Part shown: in pieces, positions 17,936 to 27,731 of the stretch
Layout of the letters: each line of letters begins with the position of its first letter
Position numbering within the stretch: the stretch's first letter is position 1
Assembly (NCBI RefSeq): GCF_000473365.1
Contig: NZ_KI421517.1
Span: 1,323,363 to 1,387,362 of the forward strand
Direction: 5' to 3'
Length of the DNA stretch: 64,000 bases
Source: Adhaeribacter aquaticus DSM 16391
GTDB taxonomy: Bacteria; Bacteroidota; Bacteroidia; Cytophagales; Hymenobacteraceae
Notes under the pieces: generated by a model
What the model saw: only the letters and a program-made list of their open reading frames with translations
Told to the model about the DNA's origin: nothing
Database searches by the model: none
Position numbers and translations under genes: made by a program

Positions 17936-18790
17936 ATGGAAAATAAACCTACTTCTGTTCCGGACCAGCACCAGGCAGAGCAACCGGGCAAAGAACATAA
18001 AATGACCCCCGAACCAGAAGTTATTCGGGATAATTATAAAGGTAGTGATAAATTAAAAGGAAAAGTTGCCCTTATTACCGGAGGCGATAGTGGTATTGGC
18101 CGGGCCGTTGCGGTTCATTTTGCCCGCGAAGGTGCAGATGTGGCTATTGCTTATTTGTCGGAAGATCAGGATGCCCAGGATACAAAGCAAATGGTAGAAG
18201 CAGAAGGACGAAAATGTCTGTTACTACCAGGTGACCTGCGGGAAGAACAGTTTTGTAAATCTATTGTTCAAAACACGGTGCAGGAACTAGGAGGTTTAAA
18301 TATTCTGGTAAATAATGCAGCGGAGCAACACGAGAAAGAAGATTTAAAAGAGATAACCAGCGAGCAGCTCGAAAAAACTTTCCGGACTAATATTTTCGCC
18401 TACTTTTTTGTGGCGCAAGCAGCCCTGGAACGTCTGCAAAAAGGCGATTCTATCATAAATACTACTTCGGTAACTTCTTTTAGGGGAAGCACTCATTTAA
18501 TCGATTATTCCGCCACCAAAGGTGCCATTACCACTTTTACCCGGGCCTTAGGCCAAAATTTAGCTGAGAAAGGCATACGGGTAAATGCTGTAGCGCCAGG
18601 TCCTATCTGGACACCTCTTATTCCGGCTACTTTAAAAAATGTGGAAGAGTTTGGTAAAAGTACGCCAATGGGCCGAGTAGGACAACCTTCAGAAGTAGCT
18701 CCTGCGTATGTATTCTTAGCTTCGGAAGATGCCTCTTATATAACCGGACAAGTTATCCATATTAATGGTGGCGAAGTAGTAGCGGGTTAA
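17936..18790 (+). CDS. SDR family oxidoreductase (YhdG/YhxC type)
   Basis: 284 aa. A hydrophilic N-terminal extension of about 45 residues precedes the Rossmann domain, as is usual in this subgroup. Visible motifs are the cofactor loop TGGDSGIGRA, the structural NNAAEQ (NNAG-like), the catalytic Ser region INTTSVTSF, the Tyr-Lys pair YSATKGA, and the C-terminal ASYITGQVIHINGG. This subgroup is often called glucose 1-dehydrogenase-like or general stress SDR. The substrate is unknown; NAD(P) dependence is inferred from the family. It is followed by the two acidic/hydrophilic small-protein genes. Confidence 0.92.
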   Translation: MENKPTSVPDQHQAEQPGKEHKMTPEPEVIRDNYKGSDKLKGKVALITGGDSGIGRAVAVHFAREGADVAIAYLSEDQDAQDTKQMVEAEGRKCLLLPGDLREEQFCKSIVQNTVQELGGLNILVNNAAEQHEKEDLKEITSEQLEKTFRTNIFAYFFVAQAALERLQKGDSIINTTSVTSFRGSTHLIDYSATKGAITTFTRALGQNLAEKGIRVNAVAPGPIWTPLIPATLKNVEEFGKSTPMGRVGQPSEVAPAYVFLASEDASYITGQVIHINGGEVVAG

Positions 18791-18906
18791 GCAAATTAGT
18801 TAAACCCCATCAGCAAAAATAGAGTAAGAAGCAAAAACTGAAATTTATTATAAGCACTAAAGCTTAGGAAAATAAAAATAAAATAAAAACTAACTAAACA
18901 GAACAA

Positions 18907-19365
18907 ATGGCATCAGTTAGAGGAAATACTGAAAGACGTGTTCGGGTTATTGAGAGTAACACCGATTACGAAGAAATGCAAGCCGGTCACATCATTCCAG
19001 GTGCTGATCCCCCAAAGAATGACCATGCCCGGGGTGGTTTTGGTGACCGGGATGGCCGAAATGGCTTTGGAACCGACTCAAGCGATGGCTCCACATCTTT
19101 GTCAATGAATGAAGATACTGTAGATCAAAATGCTCATACCGATGGGTTGCGTACAAGTTCGCAATTAGCTAACAAAACTCCTGTTGCTGTAGCCGATGAC
19201 GAGGATGATGACTTGGAAGAGGATGATGACTTAGGAGATGATATAGATGTTGATGACATTCCGGATGATGATTTCGATGACATCGATATAGATGATCCGG
19301 ACTTTGACGATGATTTGGACGAAGATCTGGATGAGGATTTGGACGAAGAAGATGATGACATTTAA
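18907..19365 (+). CDS. Highly acidic Asp-rich protein
   Basis: 152 aa, no signal peptide. Residues 1-97 are polar and glycine-containing (GGFGDRDGRNGFGTDSSDG), and the last ~55 residues are almost wholly Asp/Glu with spaced Ile, Leu and Phe. The acidic tail probably arose by slippage of GAT/GAC/GAA codons. It could bind cations or basic proteins, but no function is known. It is followed 25 bp later by another small hydrophilic gene with a strong ribosome-binding site, so the two likely form one unit. Confidence 0.75.
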   Translation: MASVRGNTERRVRVIESNTDYEEMQAGHIIPGADPPKNDHARGGFGDRDGRNGFGTDSSDGSTSLSMNEDTVDQNAHTDGLRTSSQLANKTPVAVADDEDDDLEEDDDLGDDIDVDDIPDDDFDDIDIDDPDFDDDLDEDLDEDLDEEDDDI

Positions 19366-19390
19366 TTAAATTTAAAAAGGAGGGAAGATT

Positions 19391-19630
19391 ATGCCGTATA
19401 AAAGCAATAATACCAATCAACAATCGAGTCATCCTGGTGGTGATCCGGCTGGAAAAGGCGTTGGCGGAGAAAAAATTGTTAATTCAGAGGCTAGCGAAGA
19501 TGCACTGCACGATATGATTCGGGCTAAGTATACAGATGGGGAAGATGAACCAACTATTGATACAAGATTAGGAAGTCATCCTAATCGCAATACCAATAAA
19601 CCTAAAATTGATAAACCTCCTTATAGCTAA
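19391..19630 (+). CDS. Small hydrophilic protein of unknown function
   Basis: 79 aa, no signal peptide or membrane segment. It is Asn-, Gly- and Lys-rich with the central segment SEASEDALHDMIRAKYTDG. A good Shine-Dalgarno sequence (AAGGAGGG, 19376-19383) lies 7 bp before the ATG. This is uncommon in Bacteroidota and suggests strong translation. It is probably co-transcribed with the Asp-rich gene upstream and ends at a clear terminator. Confidence 0.7.
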   Translation: MPYKSNNTNQQSSHPGGDPAGKGVGGEKIVNSEASEDALHDMIRAKYTDGEDEPTIDTRLGSHPNRNTNKPKIDKPPYS

Positions 19631-19647
19631 GGAAATTTTTCAATAGG

Positions 19648-19687
19648 AAAAAGGCGAAGAAGTCACTATGAACTTCTTCGCCTTTTT
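19648..19687 (+). terminator. Intrinsic terminator of the 18907-19630 pair
   Basis: A perfect 16-bp stem (AAAAAGGCGAAGAAGT and its complement) with an 8-nt loop, followed by a T-run. It starts 17 bp after the stop codon. Confidence 0.92.
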
Positions 19688-19689
19688 TG

Positions 19690-20236
19690 TTTTTATCTTT
19701 TTCTGTATACTTTATTGTTAACTATTTAAAGAATTTTAACGGATCTATTTTATAATTTTTCTAATAATGACTTTGCTGACTTAGTTTCAAGGCAAATGCC
19801 TAGGGTGTATTTATAAAAATAGGGGGTTCTTTATATAGTAATATTAAGGAATTATAATAAACTAAAGCTATATAAAAAAGATAAGCTAGGCTTGCATTAG
19901 TTTAATCCCTCAAAAACTTTCCGACAAGAAATAAAACTGCCATATTGAAGTCATTATTAAATTTAACATTATAAACTAGTTTGAAGGTTAGGTATTAAAT
20001 CTTATTCTTTCTAATTTTAAAATAATGCTGCTTTATTTTTTTGCTGGTAATAAGTATAAAAACGGATTTTTGGCTAAATTTTTCTAAAACAGATCGTTTT
20101 AAATGTGGAAAAAATTTAACTTTAACGAGATTTTAGCAAAAAGGTTTAGCATAAGTATTTTAAATATATCAATCTCTTATTAAAATGAGATAGTGAGGAT
20201 AACAAAGATTTAAGAACAGGTTAAAGGTTAGTTTGT
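19690..20236. other. AT-rich intergenic region, no gene seen
   Basis: About 545 bp of very AT-rich sequence ahead of the T9SS cargo gene. I found no ORF with coding character, repeat or clear promoter in it. Confidence 0.45.
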
Positions 20237-22057
20237 ATGGTTAAAAATTTACTAAAAAGTTATTTCTTAAGGGAGCAAAATTATATCAAGACAGCAGTTT
20301 TGATATCCGCCTTTCTAGGCTTATGCTCATTTAATGCGGCAGCGCAAAGTTATCGGACAAGAGCAGACGGTGATTGGAGTAGAAGTGCGTCTATTTGGGA
20401 AGTTCGAAATGGTAACTCGGGACCTTATACTCTGACAGATGTTGTGCCCAGCAGCGCTAATAGTACTGAAATCCTTATTGTGCATAATATTGCTATCAGC
20501 ACACAAGTTTTAGTGGATCAAACAGTAGTTTTAAATGGAGCTTCTCTTTCCGTTAATAAGGGTGGAGTTTTAACCATTGTTCCTAACTCTGAAGGAGAAG
20601 ATTTAACAATAGGTGGAGCATTATATAATAATGGAGCCATAAATTTCTACACAGAATCTGGAGTGCCTAGAGTTGTTGTAACTGGTACCTTCAATAATAA
20701 AAGTACGATTACGGGGGCTAGTGCATCAACCTTATTTTTTAGACCAGGTAGTGTTTATGAACACCAGTTTACGGCTACTTCCGGTGAAATACCTCAGGCA
20801 ACCTGGGATCCCTCTTCAACAGCAAAGATTACTGGGTTTACTGATAACCAGGTTCTGCCAGTGGGGTTAACACAAACCTTTAGTAATCTTACTTTGAATA
20901 TTAATAATGGAAATACAATATCATTAGCTTCTAATTTATCTGTATCACATGCCCTTACTATTAGTGGTAATGGAGTGCTAAATACGGGTACTTATATAGT
21001 TACTATTGCTGAGACTGGCAGTCTGCACGAATCAGCAACAGGCTATTTATTTGGAAGAGTGGATGCTACCAGAACTATCAGTAATGGCAATTTAGAAAAT
21101 TTTGGAGGGATAGGCGTTACTTTAAGATCGACTGGTACAGTTTATCCTGGAGTAACAAAGGTTACGCGGTCTAATTTTGGTTATATAAGAGATATTGAAA
21201 AAAATACAGGGGATAAAATTGTCAGAGGATTGTATAGTATATCTCCGGCAGCAAACGGTAACGCTGGATTAAAGGCCGATTTGACTCTAAACTATAGCAC
21301 TTTAGAAGCAGAAAATTTTAATAAAAATACGCTTGTATTCTATAGAAAGAGAGATTCTGATTTAAAATATTTAGAACAATTAGAAGGAGAAGGGCAAACA
21401 TATAGCCGGGACTTAAATAACCAAACCGTTACATTATCCGGTGTAACTGGGTTTTCGTTATGGACAATGGGGCATAAAGATCCAAACACTACCCTGCCCG
21501 TAACCCTTACTTATTTTAAAGCAACCCGTAAAGGCGCCAATGCAGAACTTGCCTGGCAAACAGCTATGGAAGCAAATAACCAGGGATTTGAGCTTCAGGT
21601 GTCAAATGACGGTGAGAATTTCAGAAAGTTAGCTTTTGTACATACTAAAAATGGAAATTCCTCAGTTGCCCAATCGTATATTTACACAGATAAAGAACCG
21701 GCAAAACAAGGCGTACGTTACTACCGGATTAAACAATTAGATCTGGATGGGAAAGAAACATTTTATGCCGTTGAAGCCGTTCGATTTGATATAAATAAGA
21801 ATCAAACAACAGTAAAAGCTTATCCAAATCCGTTTACTAATTCTTTTGAGGTTGAATTAGGTGGTTCTGGTAAGCAAGAGGCCACGCTTACTGTTACTGA
21901 TTTAACTGGTAAAAAAGTATTGGAGCAAAAAGTGCCGGTTGCAGCTGGCCTGAACCGGATACCTGTTTCTTTGGCAGGTAATTATCCAAGTGGTGTTTAT
22001 ATTTTAAATGTGGTAACCGATACCGTTAAGGAGCAGATTAAACTGATCAAGCAATAA
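20237..22057 (+). CDS. T9SS type A sorting domain protein, beta-rich surface protein
   Basis: 606 aa. The N-terminus carries a signal peptide after a short basic extension (KTAVLISAFLGLCSFNAAAQ). The middle is a repetitive beta-rich region resembling G8/autotransporter-like solenoids (GDWSRSASIWEVRNGNSGPY, then LTLNINNGNTISLASNLSVS). Near residue 420 an FN3-like segment begins (LPVTLTYFKATRKGANAELAW). The last ~80 residues are a type A T9SS signal: AYPNPFTNSFEVEL, then DLTGKKVLEQ and GVYILNV. The protein should cross the outer membrane by T9SS and remain on the surface or be released. Ligand unknown. Confidence 0.9.
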   Translation: MVKNLLKSYFLREQNYIKTAVLISAFLGLCSFNAAAQSYRTRADGDWSRSASIWEVRNGNSGPYTLTDVVPSSANSTEILIVHNIAISTQVLVDQTVVLNGASLSVNKGGVLTIVPNSEGEDLTIGGALYNNGAINFYTESGVPRVVVTGTFNNKSTITGASASTLFFRPGSVYEHQFTATSGEIPQATWDPSSTAKITGFTDNQVLPVGLTQTFSNLTLNINNGNTISLASNLSVSHALTISGNGVLNTGTYIVTIAETGSLHESATGYLFGRVDATRTISNGNLENFGGIGVTLRSTGTVYPGVTKVTRSNFGYIRDIEKNTGDKIVRGLYSISPAANGNAGLKADLTLNYSTLEAENFNKNTLVFYRKRDSDLKYLEQLEGEGQTYSRDLNNQTVTLSGVTGFSLWTMGHKDPNTTLPVTLTYFKATRKGANAELAWQTAMEANNQGFELQVSNDGENFRKLAFVHTKNGNSSVAQSYIYTDKEPAKQGVRYYRIKQLDLDGKETFYAVEAVRFDINKNQTTVKAYPNPFTNSFEVELGGSGKQEATLTVTDLTGKKVLEQKVPVAAGLNRIPVSLAGNYPSGVYILNVVTDTVKEQIKLIKQ

Positions 22058-22075
22058 CAGTATATATTATAAGTT

Positions 22076-22104
22076 AAAAGGAGGGCCAAAAGCCCTCCTT
22101 TTTT
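22076..22104 (+). terminator. Intrinsic terminator of the T9SS cargo gene
   Basis: An 11-bp perfect stem (AAAAGGAGGGC / GCCCTCCTTTT) with a 5-nt loop, followed by further Ts, 18 bp after the stop. Confidence 0.92.
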
Positions 22105-22164
22105 GGTAAAGAGGAATTAGTATAAAAGATTTAGAACTAATTAAAAGAGAATAAATAAAAGCAA

Positions 22165-22195
22165 TTGGTTTATTGAAGTTCTTCCCGTAATTTTG
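22165..22195 (+). promoter_or_regulatory. Bacteroidota promoter of glyA
   Basis: TTG at 22165-22167, 20 bp, then TAATTTTG at 22188-22195, matching the TTG / TAnnTTTG consensus. The element ends 20 bp before the glyA ATG. Confidence 0.65.
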
Positions 22196-22215
22196 CGCCA
22201 CTAAATAGTAAAAAA

Positions 22216-23490
22216 ATGCAGCAAGACAGCGTTATATTTAACCTAATCCGTCAAGAAAAAGAGCGCCAGATGCATGGCCTTGAATTAATTGCTTCCGAAA
22301 ACTTTGTTTCGGAGCAGGTAATGAAAGCCATGGGTAGTGAATTAACCAACAAATATGCTGAGGGTTTACCGGGTAAGCGTTATTATGGAGGTTGTGAAAT
22401 TGTAGACCAGGCTGAACAATTAGCGATTGATCGGGCAAAAGAATTATTTAACGCTGCTTGGGTAAACGTGCAGCCGCATTCTGGGGCACAAGCCAATGCT
22501 GCTGTAATGTTGGCTGTTTTAAATCCAGGCGATAAAATATTAGGTTTTGACTTGTCTCATGGTGGTCACCTAACTCATGGTTCGCCGGTAAACTTCTCCG
22601 GTAAAATTTATCAGCCTACGTTTTATGGCGTAGAGCCAGATACGGGGTTAATTGATTGGGAAAAAGTAGCTGATATTGCTCGTCGGGAAAAACCAAAATT
22701 AATCATTTGCGGGGCGTCTGCCTATTCCAGAGATTGGGATTATGAAGCCTTGCGGGCTGCTGCTGATGAAGTAGGTGCTTTATTATTGGCCGATATCTCC
22801 CACCCTGCTGGTTTAATCGCTCACGGGTTATTAAACGATCCTTTTAAACATTGCCATATAGTTACTACTACTACTCATAAAACCCTGCGTGGTCCAAGAG
22901 GTGGTATGATTATGTTACCGCACGATTTTGATAATCCGTTTGGTTATAAAACACCAAAAGGTGAAATCCGGTCAATGTCCTCGTTATTAGATATGGCTGT
23001 TTTCCCTGGTACGCAAGGTGGACCTTTAGAGCACGTTATTGCTTCTAAAGCGGTTTCTTTCTTCGAAGCATTATCTGATGATTATCGCCAATATATTCTT
23101 CAGGTGCAGAAGAACGCACAAGCCTTAGCAAAAGGATTTACCGACAGAGGTTACAATATTATTTCTGGCGGTACTGATAACCACTTAATGTTAATTGATT
23201 TACGTTCCAAAGGTTTATCAGGTAAACAAGCAGAGAATACTTTAATTAAAGCGGATATCACCATTAATAAAAATATGGTGCCGTTTGATGATAAATCTCC
23301 ATTTGTTACTTCTGGTATGCGCATTGGCTCTGCCGCGGTAACTACTCGTGGGTTGAAGGAAAACGACATGGAACGTATTGTTTCCTTAATTGATGATGTG
23401 TTGCAAAACCATGAAAACGAGTCCAAGATTGCCGGCGTAAAGCAAGAGATTAATTCCTGGATGAAAAACTTCCCTTTATTTAATTATTAA
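22216..23490 (+). CDS. glyA: Serine hydroxymethyltransferase
   Basis: 424 aa, full length. The pyridoxal-phosphate lysine is K222 in [14 protein letters not shown]. Other signatures include [38 protein letters not shown] and [11 protein letters not shown]. The enzyme interconverts serine and glycine with transfer of a one-carbon unit to tetrahydrofolate, the main one-carbon source of the cell. It has its own recognisable promoter and is followed 26 bp later by tatC. Confidence 0.98.
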   Translation: MQQDSVIFNLIRQEKERQMHGLELIASENFVSEQVMKAMGSELTNKYAEGLPGKRYYGGCEIVDQAEQLAIDRAKELFNAAWVNVQPHSGAQANAAVMLAVLNPGDKILGFDLSHGGHLTHGSPVNFSGKIYQPTFYGVEPDTGLIDWEKVADIARREKPKLIICGASAYSRDWDYEALRAAADEVGALLLADISHPAGLIAHGLLNDPFKHCHIVTTTTHKTLRGPRGGMIMLPHDFDNPFGYKTPKGEIRSMSSLLDMAVFPGTQGGPLEHVIASKAVSFFEALSDDYRQYILQVQKNAQALAKGFTDRGYNIISGGTDNHLMLIDLRSKGLSGKQAENTLIKADITINKNMVPFDDKSPFVTSGMRIGSAAVTTRGLKENDMERIVSLIDDVLQNHENESKIAGVKQEINSWMKNFPLFNY

Positions 23491-23516
23491 TTATAACCAT
23501 TAGAACGGGTACACAC

Positions 23517-24347
23517 GTGACTGTAGAAGAACACGGAGAACAGGAAATGTCATTTATTGACCATCTAGAAGAATTAAGATGGCACATTATCCGTTCATTG
23601 GCTTCCATATTAGTTTTTGCAATTGCCGCCTTTATCGCGAAGGAGTTTGTATTTCATGATTTAATACTGGCTCCTTCCCGGGCAGATTTCTATACCTACC
23701 GCAAGTTGTGTGAATTAGGCGAGTACATGAATAGTCCGGGCATGTGTATTCAGAAATTGAACTTTACCCTGCAGGCACGGGATATGAGTGGCCAGTTTAC
23801 CACCCACATGACTGTTTCAGCAATTATTGGTTTGATTTTAGCGTTTCCTTACACCTTTTGGGAAATATGGCGTTTTATTAAACCAGGTTTATACCCGCAA
23901 GAGCAAAAAAACTCCCGGGGTGCTGTATTCTTTGTTTCATTGCTGTTTATTATTGGATTATTATTTGGTTATTATGTAGCCGCTCCCCTATCCATTAATT
24001 TTCTGTCTTCTTATACCATAGATCCAAGCATTACAAACGAGTTTGACTTATCTTCTTATATCGATACGTTAACCCGGATGACCCTAGCTTGTGGTATTAT
24101 GTTTGAGTTGCCGATGATTGCTTTCTTTTTAACAAAAGCGGGTATTATCTCATCGGAATTTATGATAGCTTACCGTAGGCATGCTATTGTTGTGATATTA
24201 ATTATAGCTGCATTGATATCGCCACCTGATGTGTTAAGTATGACCATCTTTGCTTTGCCTCTATTAGGACTCTATGAAGTAAGTATTTTGATCTCTAATA
24301 TAGTACGTCGCAGAGATTTAAAACGCCTGAATAAAAGCACAAACTAA
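23517..24347 (+). CDS. tatC: Twin-arginine translocase subunit TatC
   Basis: 276 aa with a GTG start; an internal ATG at 23547 giving MSFIDHLEELRWHIIRS is possible. That segment is the TatC N-terminal signature for binding the twin-arginine signal. Six membrane helices follow, with FPYTFWEIWRFIKPGLYPQE and the sixth-helix region ALISPPDVLSM, both characteristic. TatC recognises folded twin-arginine cargo in the inner membrane. There is no tatA/tatB in this window. It lies between glyA and rpiB, 8 bp before the latter. Confidence 0.96.
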   Translation: MTVEEHGEQEMSFIDHLEELRWHIIRSLASILVFAIAAFIAKEFVFHDLILAPSRADFYTYRKLCELGEYMNSPGMCIQKLNFTLQARDMSGQFTTHMTVSAIIGLILAFPYTFWEIWRFIKPGLYPQEQKNSRGAVFFVSLLFIIGLLFGYYVAAPLSINFLSSYTIDPSITNEFDLSSYIDTLTRMTLACGIMFELPMIAFFLTKAGIISSEFMIAYRRHAIVVILIIAALISPPDVLSMTIFALPLLGLYEVSILISNIVRRRDLKRLNKSTN

Positions 24348-24355
24348 TAAGCATC

Positions 24356-24790
24356 ATGGTTAAGAGAATTGCAATTGGTGGTGACCACGCCGGTTTTCAA
24401 TATAAAGGATTGATAACAGAATTATTACAAAAAGAGGGGTATGAAGTAATAGATTTCGGACCTGACTCAGAAGCTTCTGTTGATTATCCGGACCATGTGC
24501 ACCCATTGGCTACATCAATAAAACAAGGCGAAGCGGAAGCCGGTATTTTAATTTGTGGTAGTGGCAATGGCGTTGCTATTACAGCTAATAAGCATCCAGA
24601 AGTTCGCGCTGCTCTTTGTTGGGAACCTGAAATTGCGAAGTTGGCTCGGGAACACAACAACGCAAATGTTTTATGTGTGCCAGCCCGTTTTGTTTCTGTA
24701 GAAGTAGCAGCCGAAATGGTAAAAGTATTTCTTACTACTGCTTTCGAAGGTGGCCGTCACCAAACTCGGGTAAATAAAATTACCTGCTAA
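24356..24790 (+). CDS. rpiB: Ribose 5-phosphate isomerase B
   Basis: 144 aa. RpiB/LacAB signatures are present: GGDHAGFQYKG near the N-terminus with H11, and the catalytic C67 in LICGSGNGVAITANKHPEVR. It converts ribulose 5-phosphate to ribose 5-phosphate in the pentose phosphate pathway. It is co-oriented with glyA and tatC with an 8-bp gap, so probably part of one operon. It is convergent with the membrane protein gene at 24806. Confidence 0.96.
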   Translation: MVKRIAIGGDHAGFQYKGLITELLQKEGYEVIDFGPDSEASVDYPDHVHPLATSIKQGEAEAGILICGSGNGVAITANKHPEVRAALCWEPEIAKLAREHNNANVLCVPARFVSVEVAAEMVKVFLTTAFEGGRHQTRVNKITC

Positions 24791-24805
24791 TCCTCGGTTC
24801 TACTT

Positions 24806-26212
24806 TTAATCTATTCTTTTGTATAAATGGTTCTGGCCGATATGCTTATATCGGCCAAACACTTCCGGAGCCTTATATCTAAGCTCTGGCATTAATCCTT
24901 TCTCATCTACAATATATTCAGGCTTGGCAGTAGCTATGTTCTGAGAAATCTTGAAAACAGCATAATAGGTATTTAACTGTCCAAAATCTTCCTGGGCTAG
25001 TTGCCAATTAATGTAAGGCGTAGCCGCCTTATTAGCTACATAAAAATTTATATCATCTCCTAAAACCAATATTCGGGCGTTTGTTACCTCATAGTATTTA
25101 GAGGCTGATTGGGTGGTAAGGCCAGACGTATTAATTGCTACATAAGGTAAAGGAGGTAAAAGCGTATTGTACCGGGTAAGGATGGCAAACCCAAATAAAA
25201 TCAAAAATAAGGGCTCCGTTAGCCATAAAAAGTTGGACCTTAGAAATAGAAAGGTCGCAAAATAGGTAAAGGCCGGCAAAAACAATAACCAGGTTATAGC
25301 AGATATCTCCTGGCCAGCTATAGTTACCAATGCCGCAATAGGTAACCAAATTAACATTAACTGAAAAAACTTAAGCTGATAGTTTAGACCTGGAGCATAA
25401 ATGGCACAAAAGGTTACTGCAAATAATAGGAATAGTATAGGTAAGGCTACAATTTTAAGTAAATCCAGCCCAGGTAATAATAAATCTATATCAAATTGCC
25501 AGGCCGATAAGATATTGTATTGGATAAAATTAGGTAGGGCATCGGCATAAAGAAAATAAGTAAAAGCTACAATATAAGGGAACAATAACCCGCACAGAAA
25601 TAACAGGAAGCTACGAAAGGTATTGAAAGCAAAGAACACAACCGCAAAAAAACCAAATATTAAAAACAGTAAAAAAGGTAAATAACAAAGCGCAGCTATA
25701 CCTAGCATAAATCCACCTTTAAATAATCTAGGATTACTTATGCCCTCTTTGGGTGCTACAATCAGGTATTGTATTGAGAAGATCAGAAATGTCATGCCCA
25801 GCAGCAAAGGCGATAAGGTATCAAATTCGAAAAAGATACTGCCAAATATAAAATATAATAAGGCCGGTAAATAAGTTTTCTCATTAAGAACGCCGTTAGT
25901 ATTCAGGGTTAGGTTTAGGCGCAGGCCCTGGATAAAAATTAAAGTACTGGCAATAATTCTGTACATTAAAATATTTCGGCCAAAAGCTACATCAACTACC
26001 CAGAAGAGCGCCGCCGACAAAGGAGCGGTTGTATCGTAAACATCCCGGTACAGCATAAAATTCTCTGAAAGCCGTTCGCCGAGAACCATGGCTTTGACTT
26101 CTTGTAGCGTAAGCGGTATGCCTAACAAAATGAGGGGCACCCGAATAGCTAAAAACAATAGCACTAACAAAAACAAGCGGGATAATAATATGCTCTTAAA
26201 GTAGCTTATCAA
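24806..26212 (-). CDS. Multi-pass membrane protein, GT-C glycosyltransferase-like
   Basis: 468 aa with about 11-12 hydrophobic segments. The first extracytoplasmic loop after helix 1 contains LSENFMLYRDVYDTTAPLSA. This resembles the Y-x-D / PP-L loop of GT-C glycosyltransferases (GT39/ArnT type). The C-terminus is a soluble segment with LVLGDDINFYVANKAATPYI, as in related Bacteroidota membrane proteins. I cannot name a substrate, and a DUF6427-like membrane protein of unknown function is an alternative. It stands alone on the minus strand. Confidence 0.7.
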   Translation of the reverse strand: MISYFKSILLSRLFLLVLLFLAIRVPLILLGIPLTLQEVKAMVLGERLSENFMLYRDVYDTTAPLSAALFWVVDVAFGRNILMYRIIASTLIFIQGLRLNLTLNTNGVLNEKTYLPALLYFIFGSIFFEFDTLSPLLLGMTFLIFSIQYLIVAPKEGISNPRLFKGGFMLGIAALCYLPFLLFLIFGFFAVVFFAFNTFRSFLLFLCGLLFPYIVAFTYFLYADALPNFIQYNILSAWQFDIDLLLPGLDLLKIVALPILFLLFAVTFCAIYAPGLNYQLKFFQLMLIWLPIAALVTIAGQEISAITWLLFLPAFTYFATFLFLRSNFLWLTEPLFLILFGFAILTRYNTLLPPLPYVAINTSGLTTQSASKYYEVTNARILVLGDDINFYVANKAATPYINWQLAQEDFGQLNTYYAVFKISQNIATAKPEYIVDEKGLMPELRYKAPEVFGRYKHIGQNHLYKRID

Positions 26213-26345
26213 GGGATCTGGTAAATTTTAAGTAGGTACAAATTTATGTTGCCTAAAGAGCAAACAGGCTTAATTACCAAGAACTATAACTAAAGCCTTT
26301 TAAAACGGGTAAAAATGCAAAAATAATACGATATTTGCAGCTTCT

Positions 26346-26741
26346 ATGGAAAGTAAACGACAACAAAAGTTTGCCAAACTTTTACAGAAAGAATTAGCCG
26401 AGATTTTTCAGCGGGAGTTAACCCATGTTGTAAATGGAGCTTATATTTCTATCAGTACAGTGCGAGTAAGTCCTGACTTGGGCACGGCAAAAGTATATTT
26501 AAGCCTTATATTGGCAGGAGATGGCAAAGCTATATTACAGGAGGTAAAAGTTAATACCAAAATAATCAGACATGCCCTGGCCCAGCGCATTAAAAATCAG
26601 GTGCGGGTTATTCCAGACCTTATCTTTTATTTAGATGATAGTGCAGAATACGCCGCGCACATGGATAAAATATTTTCAGGTCTTGATATTCCGCCTGCCG
26701 ACGAGAAAGAGCCGGAAGAGGACGATGATGCTACTTATTAG
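26346..26741 (+). CDS. rbfA: 30S ribosome-binding factor RbfA
   Basis: 131 aa. The KH-type fold of RbfA is recognisable from MESKRQQKFAKLLQKELAEIFQRE, then ISISTVRVSPDLGTAKVYLSL and RIKNQVRVIPDLIFYLDDSAEY. It ends in a short acidic tail. RbfA helps mature the 16S rRNA 5' end and is needed for growth in the cold. A near-consensus -7 element (GATATTTG) sits 9 bp before the ATG, so the leader is very short. It is followed by a methyltransferase gene after 9 bp. Confidence 0.95.
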   Translation: MESKRQQKFAKLLQKELAEIFQRELTHVVNGAYISISTVRVSPDLGTAKVYLSLILAGDGKAILQEVKVNTKIIRHALAQRIKNQVRVIPDLIFYLDDSAEYAAHMDKIFSGLDIPPADEKEPEEDDDATY

Positions 26742-26750
26742 GGGAATTTA

Positions 26751-27563
26751 ATGCAATACGATCCGATAAAGCGTGTATTGGGCGAAACGTTCAATAAAAC
26801 GCCATTTTTACGGCGCTTTTTCTATAATCTTCTGGATTTACTTTTACTCCGGACTTGGCATGTGCATAAAGAGTTAAAGGTATGGGCGGTTGGTAAAAGA
26901 GAAAAGCCTATTAAAATTCTCGATGCTGGTTCCGGATATGGCCAATATACCTATTACATGTCGGGTATGAGCCCGAAGTGGCAGATTTTAGCCGTTGATG
27001 TTAAGGAAGAACAGATAGCTGATAGCAATCATTTTTTTAAGCAAATTGGTAGAGGGGAGCGGGTAAAGTTTGAAGTAGCAGACCTGGTAACATTCCGGCA
27101 AAATAACCTTTACGATTTAGCCCTGTCAGTAGATGTAATGGAACACATTCTGGAAGATGTAGAAGTATTTAAAAACATAAATGTCGGCTTAAAACCAGGA
27201 GGTATGTTACTTATTTCTACCCCATCTGACCAGGGAGGCTCTGATGTACACGAAGATGATGAAAGTTCTTTTATAGAAGAGCACGTGCGGGATGGATATA
27301 ATATTCAGGAAATTCAGGATAAATTAATGCTAGCCGGGTTTAGTAAAGTACAGGCGCGTTATTCGTATGGCAAGCCCGGGCAAATTTCCTGGCGCTTATC
27401 AATGAAGTACCCTATCTTGATGCTTGGTAAATCAAAAGCTTTCTTCCTATTACTGCCTTTCTATTATTCTCTTACCTTCCCTTTCTGTTTAATTTTAAAC
27501 TGGCTGGATGCTAATACCCACCATCCAACAGGTACCGGATTAATTGTAAAAGCCTGGAAGTAA
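26751..27563 (+). CDS. Class I SAM-dependent methyltransferase
   Basis: 270 aa. Motif I is KILDAGSGYGQYTYYM, followed by an acidic end of strand 2 (ILAVDVKEEQI) and the later motif DLALSVDVMEHILEDV. This is the UbiE/Methyltransf_11-like layout. The C-terminus has a hydrophobic stretch (AFFLLLPFYYSLTFPFCLILNWL) that could associate with the membrane. The acceptor is unknown; lipid, quinone or polysaccharide are all possible. It is coupled to rbfA by a 9-bp gap and ends about 170 bp before the permease gene. Confidence 0.88.
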   Translation: MQYDPIKRVLGETFNKTPFLRRFFYNLLDLLLLRTWHVHKELKVWAVGKREKPIKILDAGSGYGQYTYYMSGMSPKWQILAVDVKEEQIADSNHFFKQIGRGERVKFEVADLVTFRQNNLYDLALSVDVMEHILEDVEVFKNINVGLKPGGMLLISTPSDQGGSDVHEDDESSFIEEHVRDGYNIQEIQDKLMLAGFSKVQARYSYGKPGQISWRLSMKYPILMLGKSKAFFLLLPFYYSLTFPFCLILNWLDANTHHPTGTGLIVKAWK

Positions 27564-27731
27564 TGGATAAATAGTAAAAGGTGTATTAAAAGTAGTTATT
27601 CAGCAAAAATCAGTCTGACTTTTTACCTAAGACAACTCTTTACTCTTCTTACAAGTACTATAGACCTCCATTAAAGCAATAAATATTTTATATATACTGT
27701 TTTACTCAACCTAATCTGCTTTAACTAAACT

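Noticed and set aside
19134-19432. Two minus-strand ORFs rich in Ser or His/Pro
   Set aside because: They are the antisense of the Asp-rich tail; repetitive GAT/GAC codons leave the other frames open.
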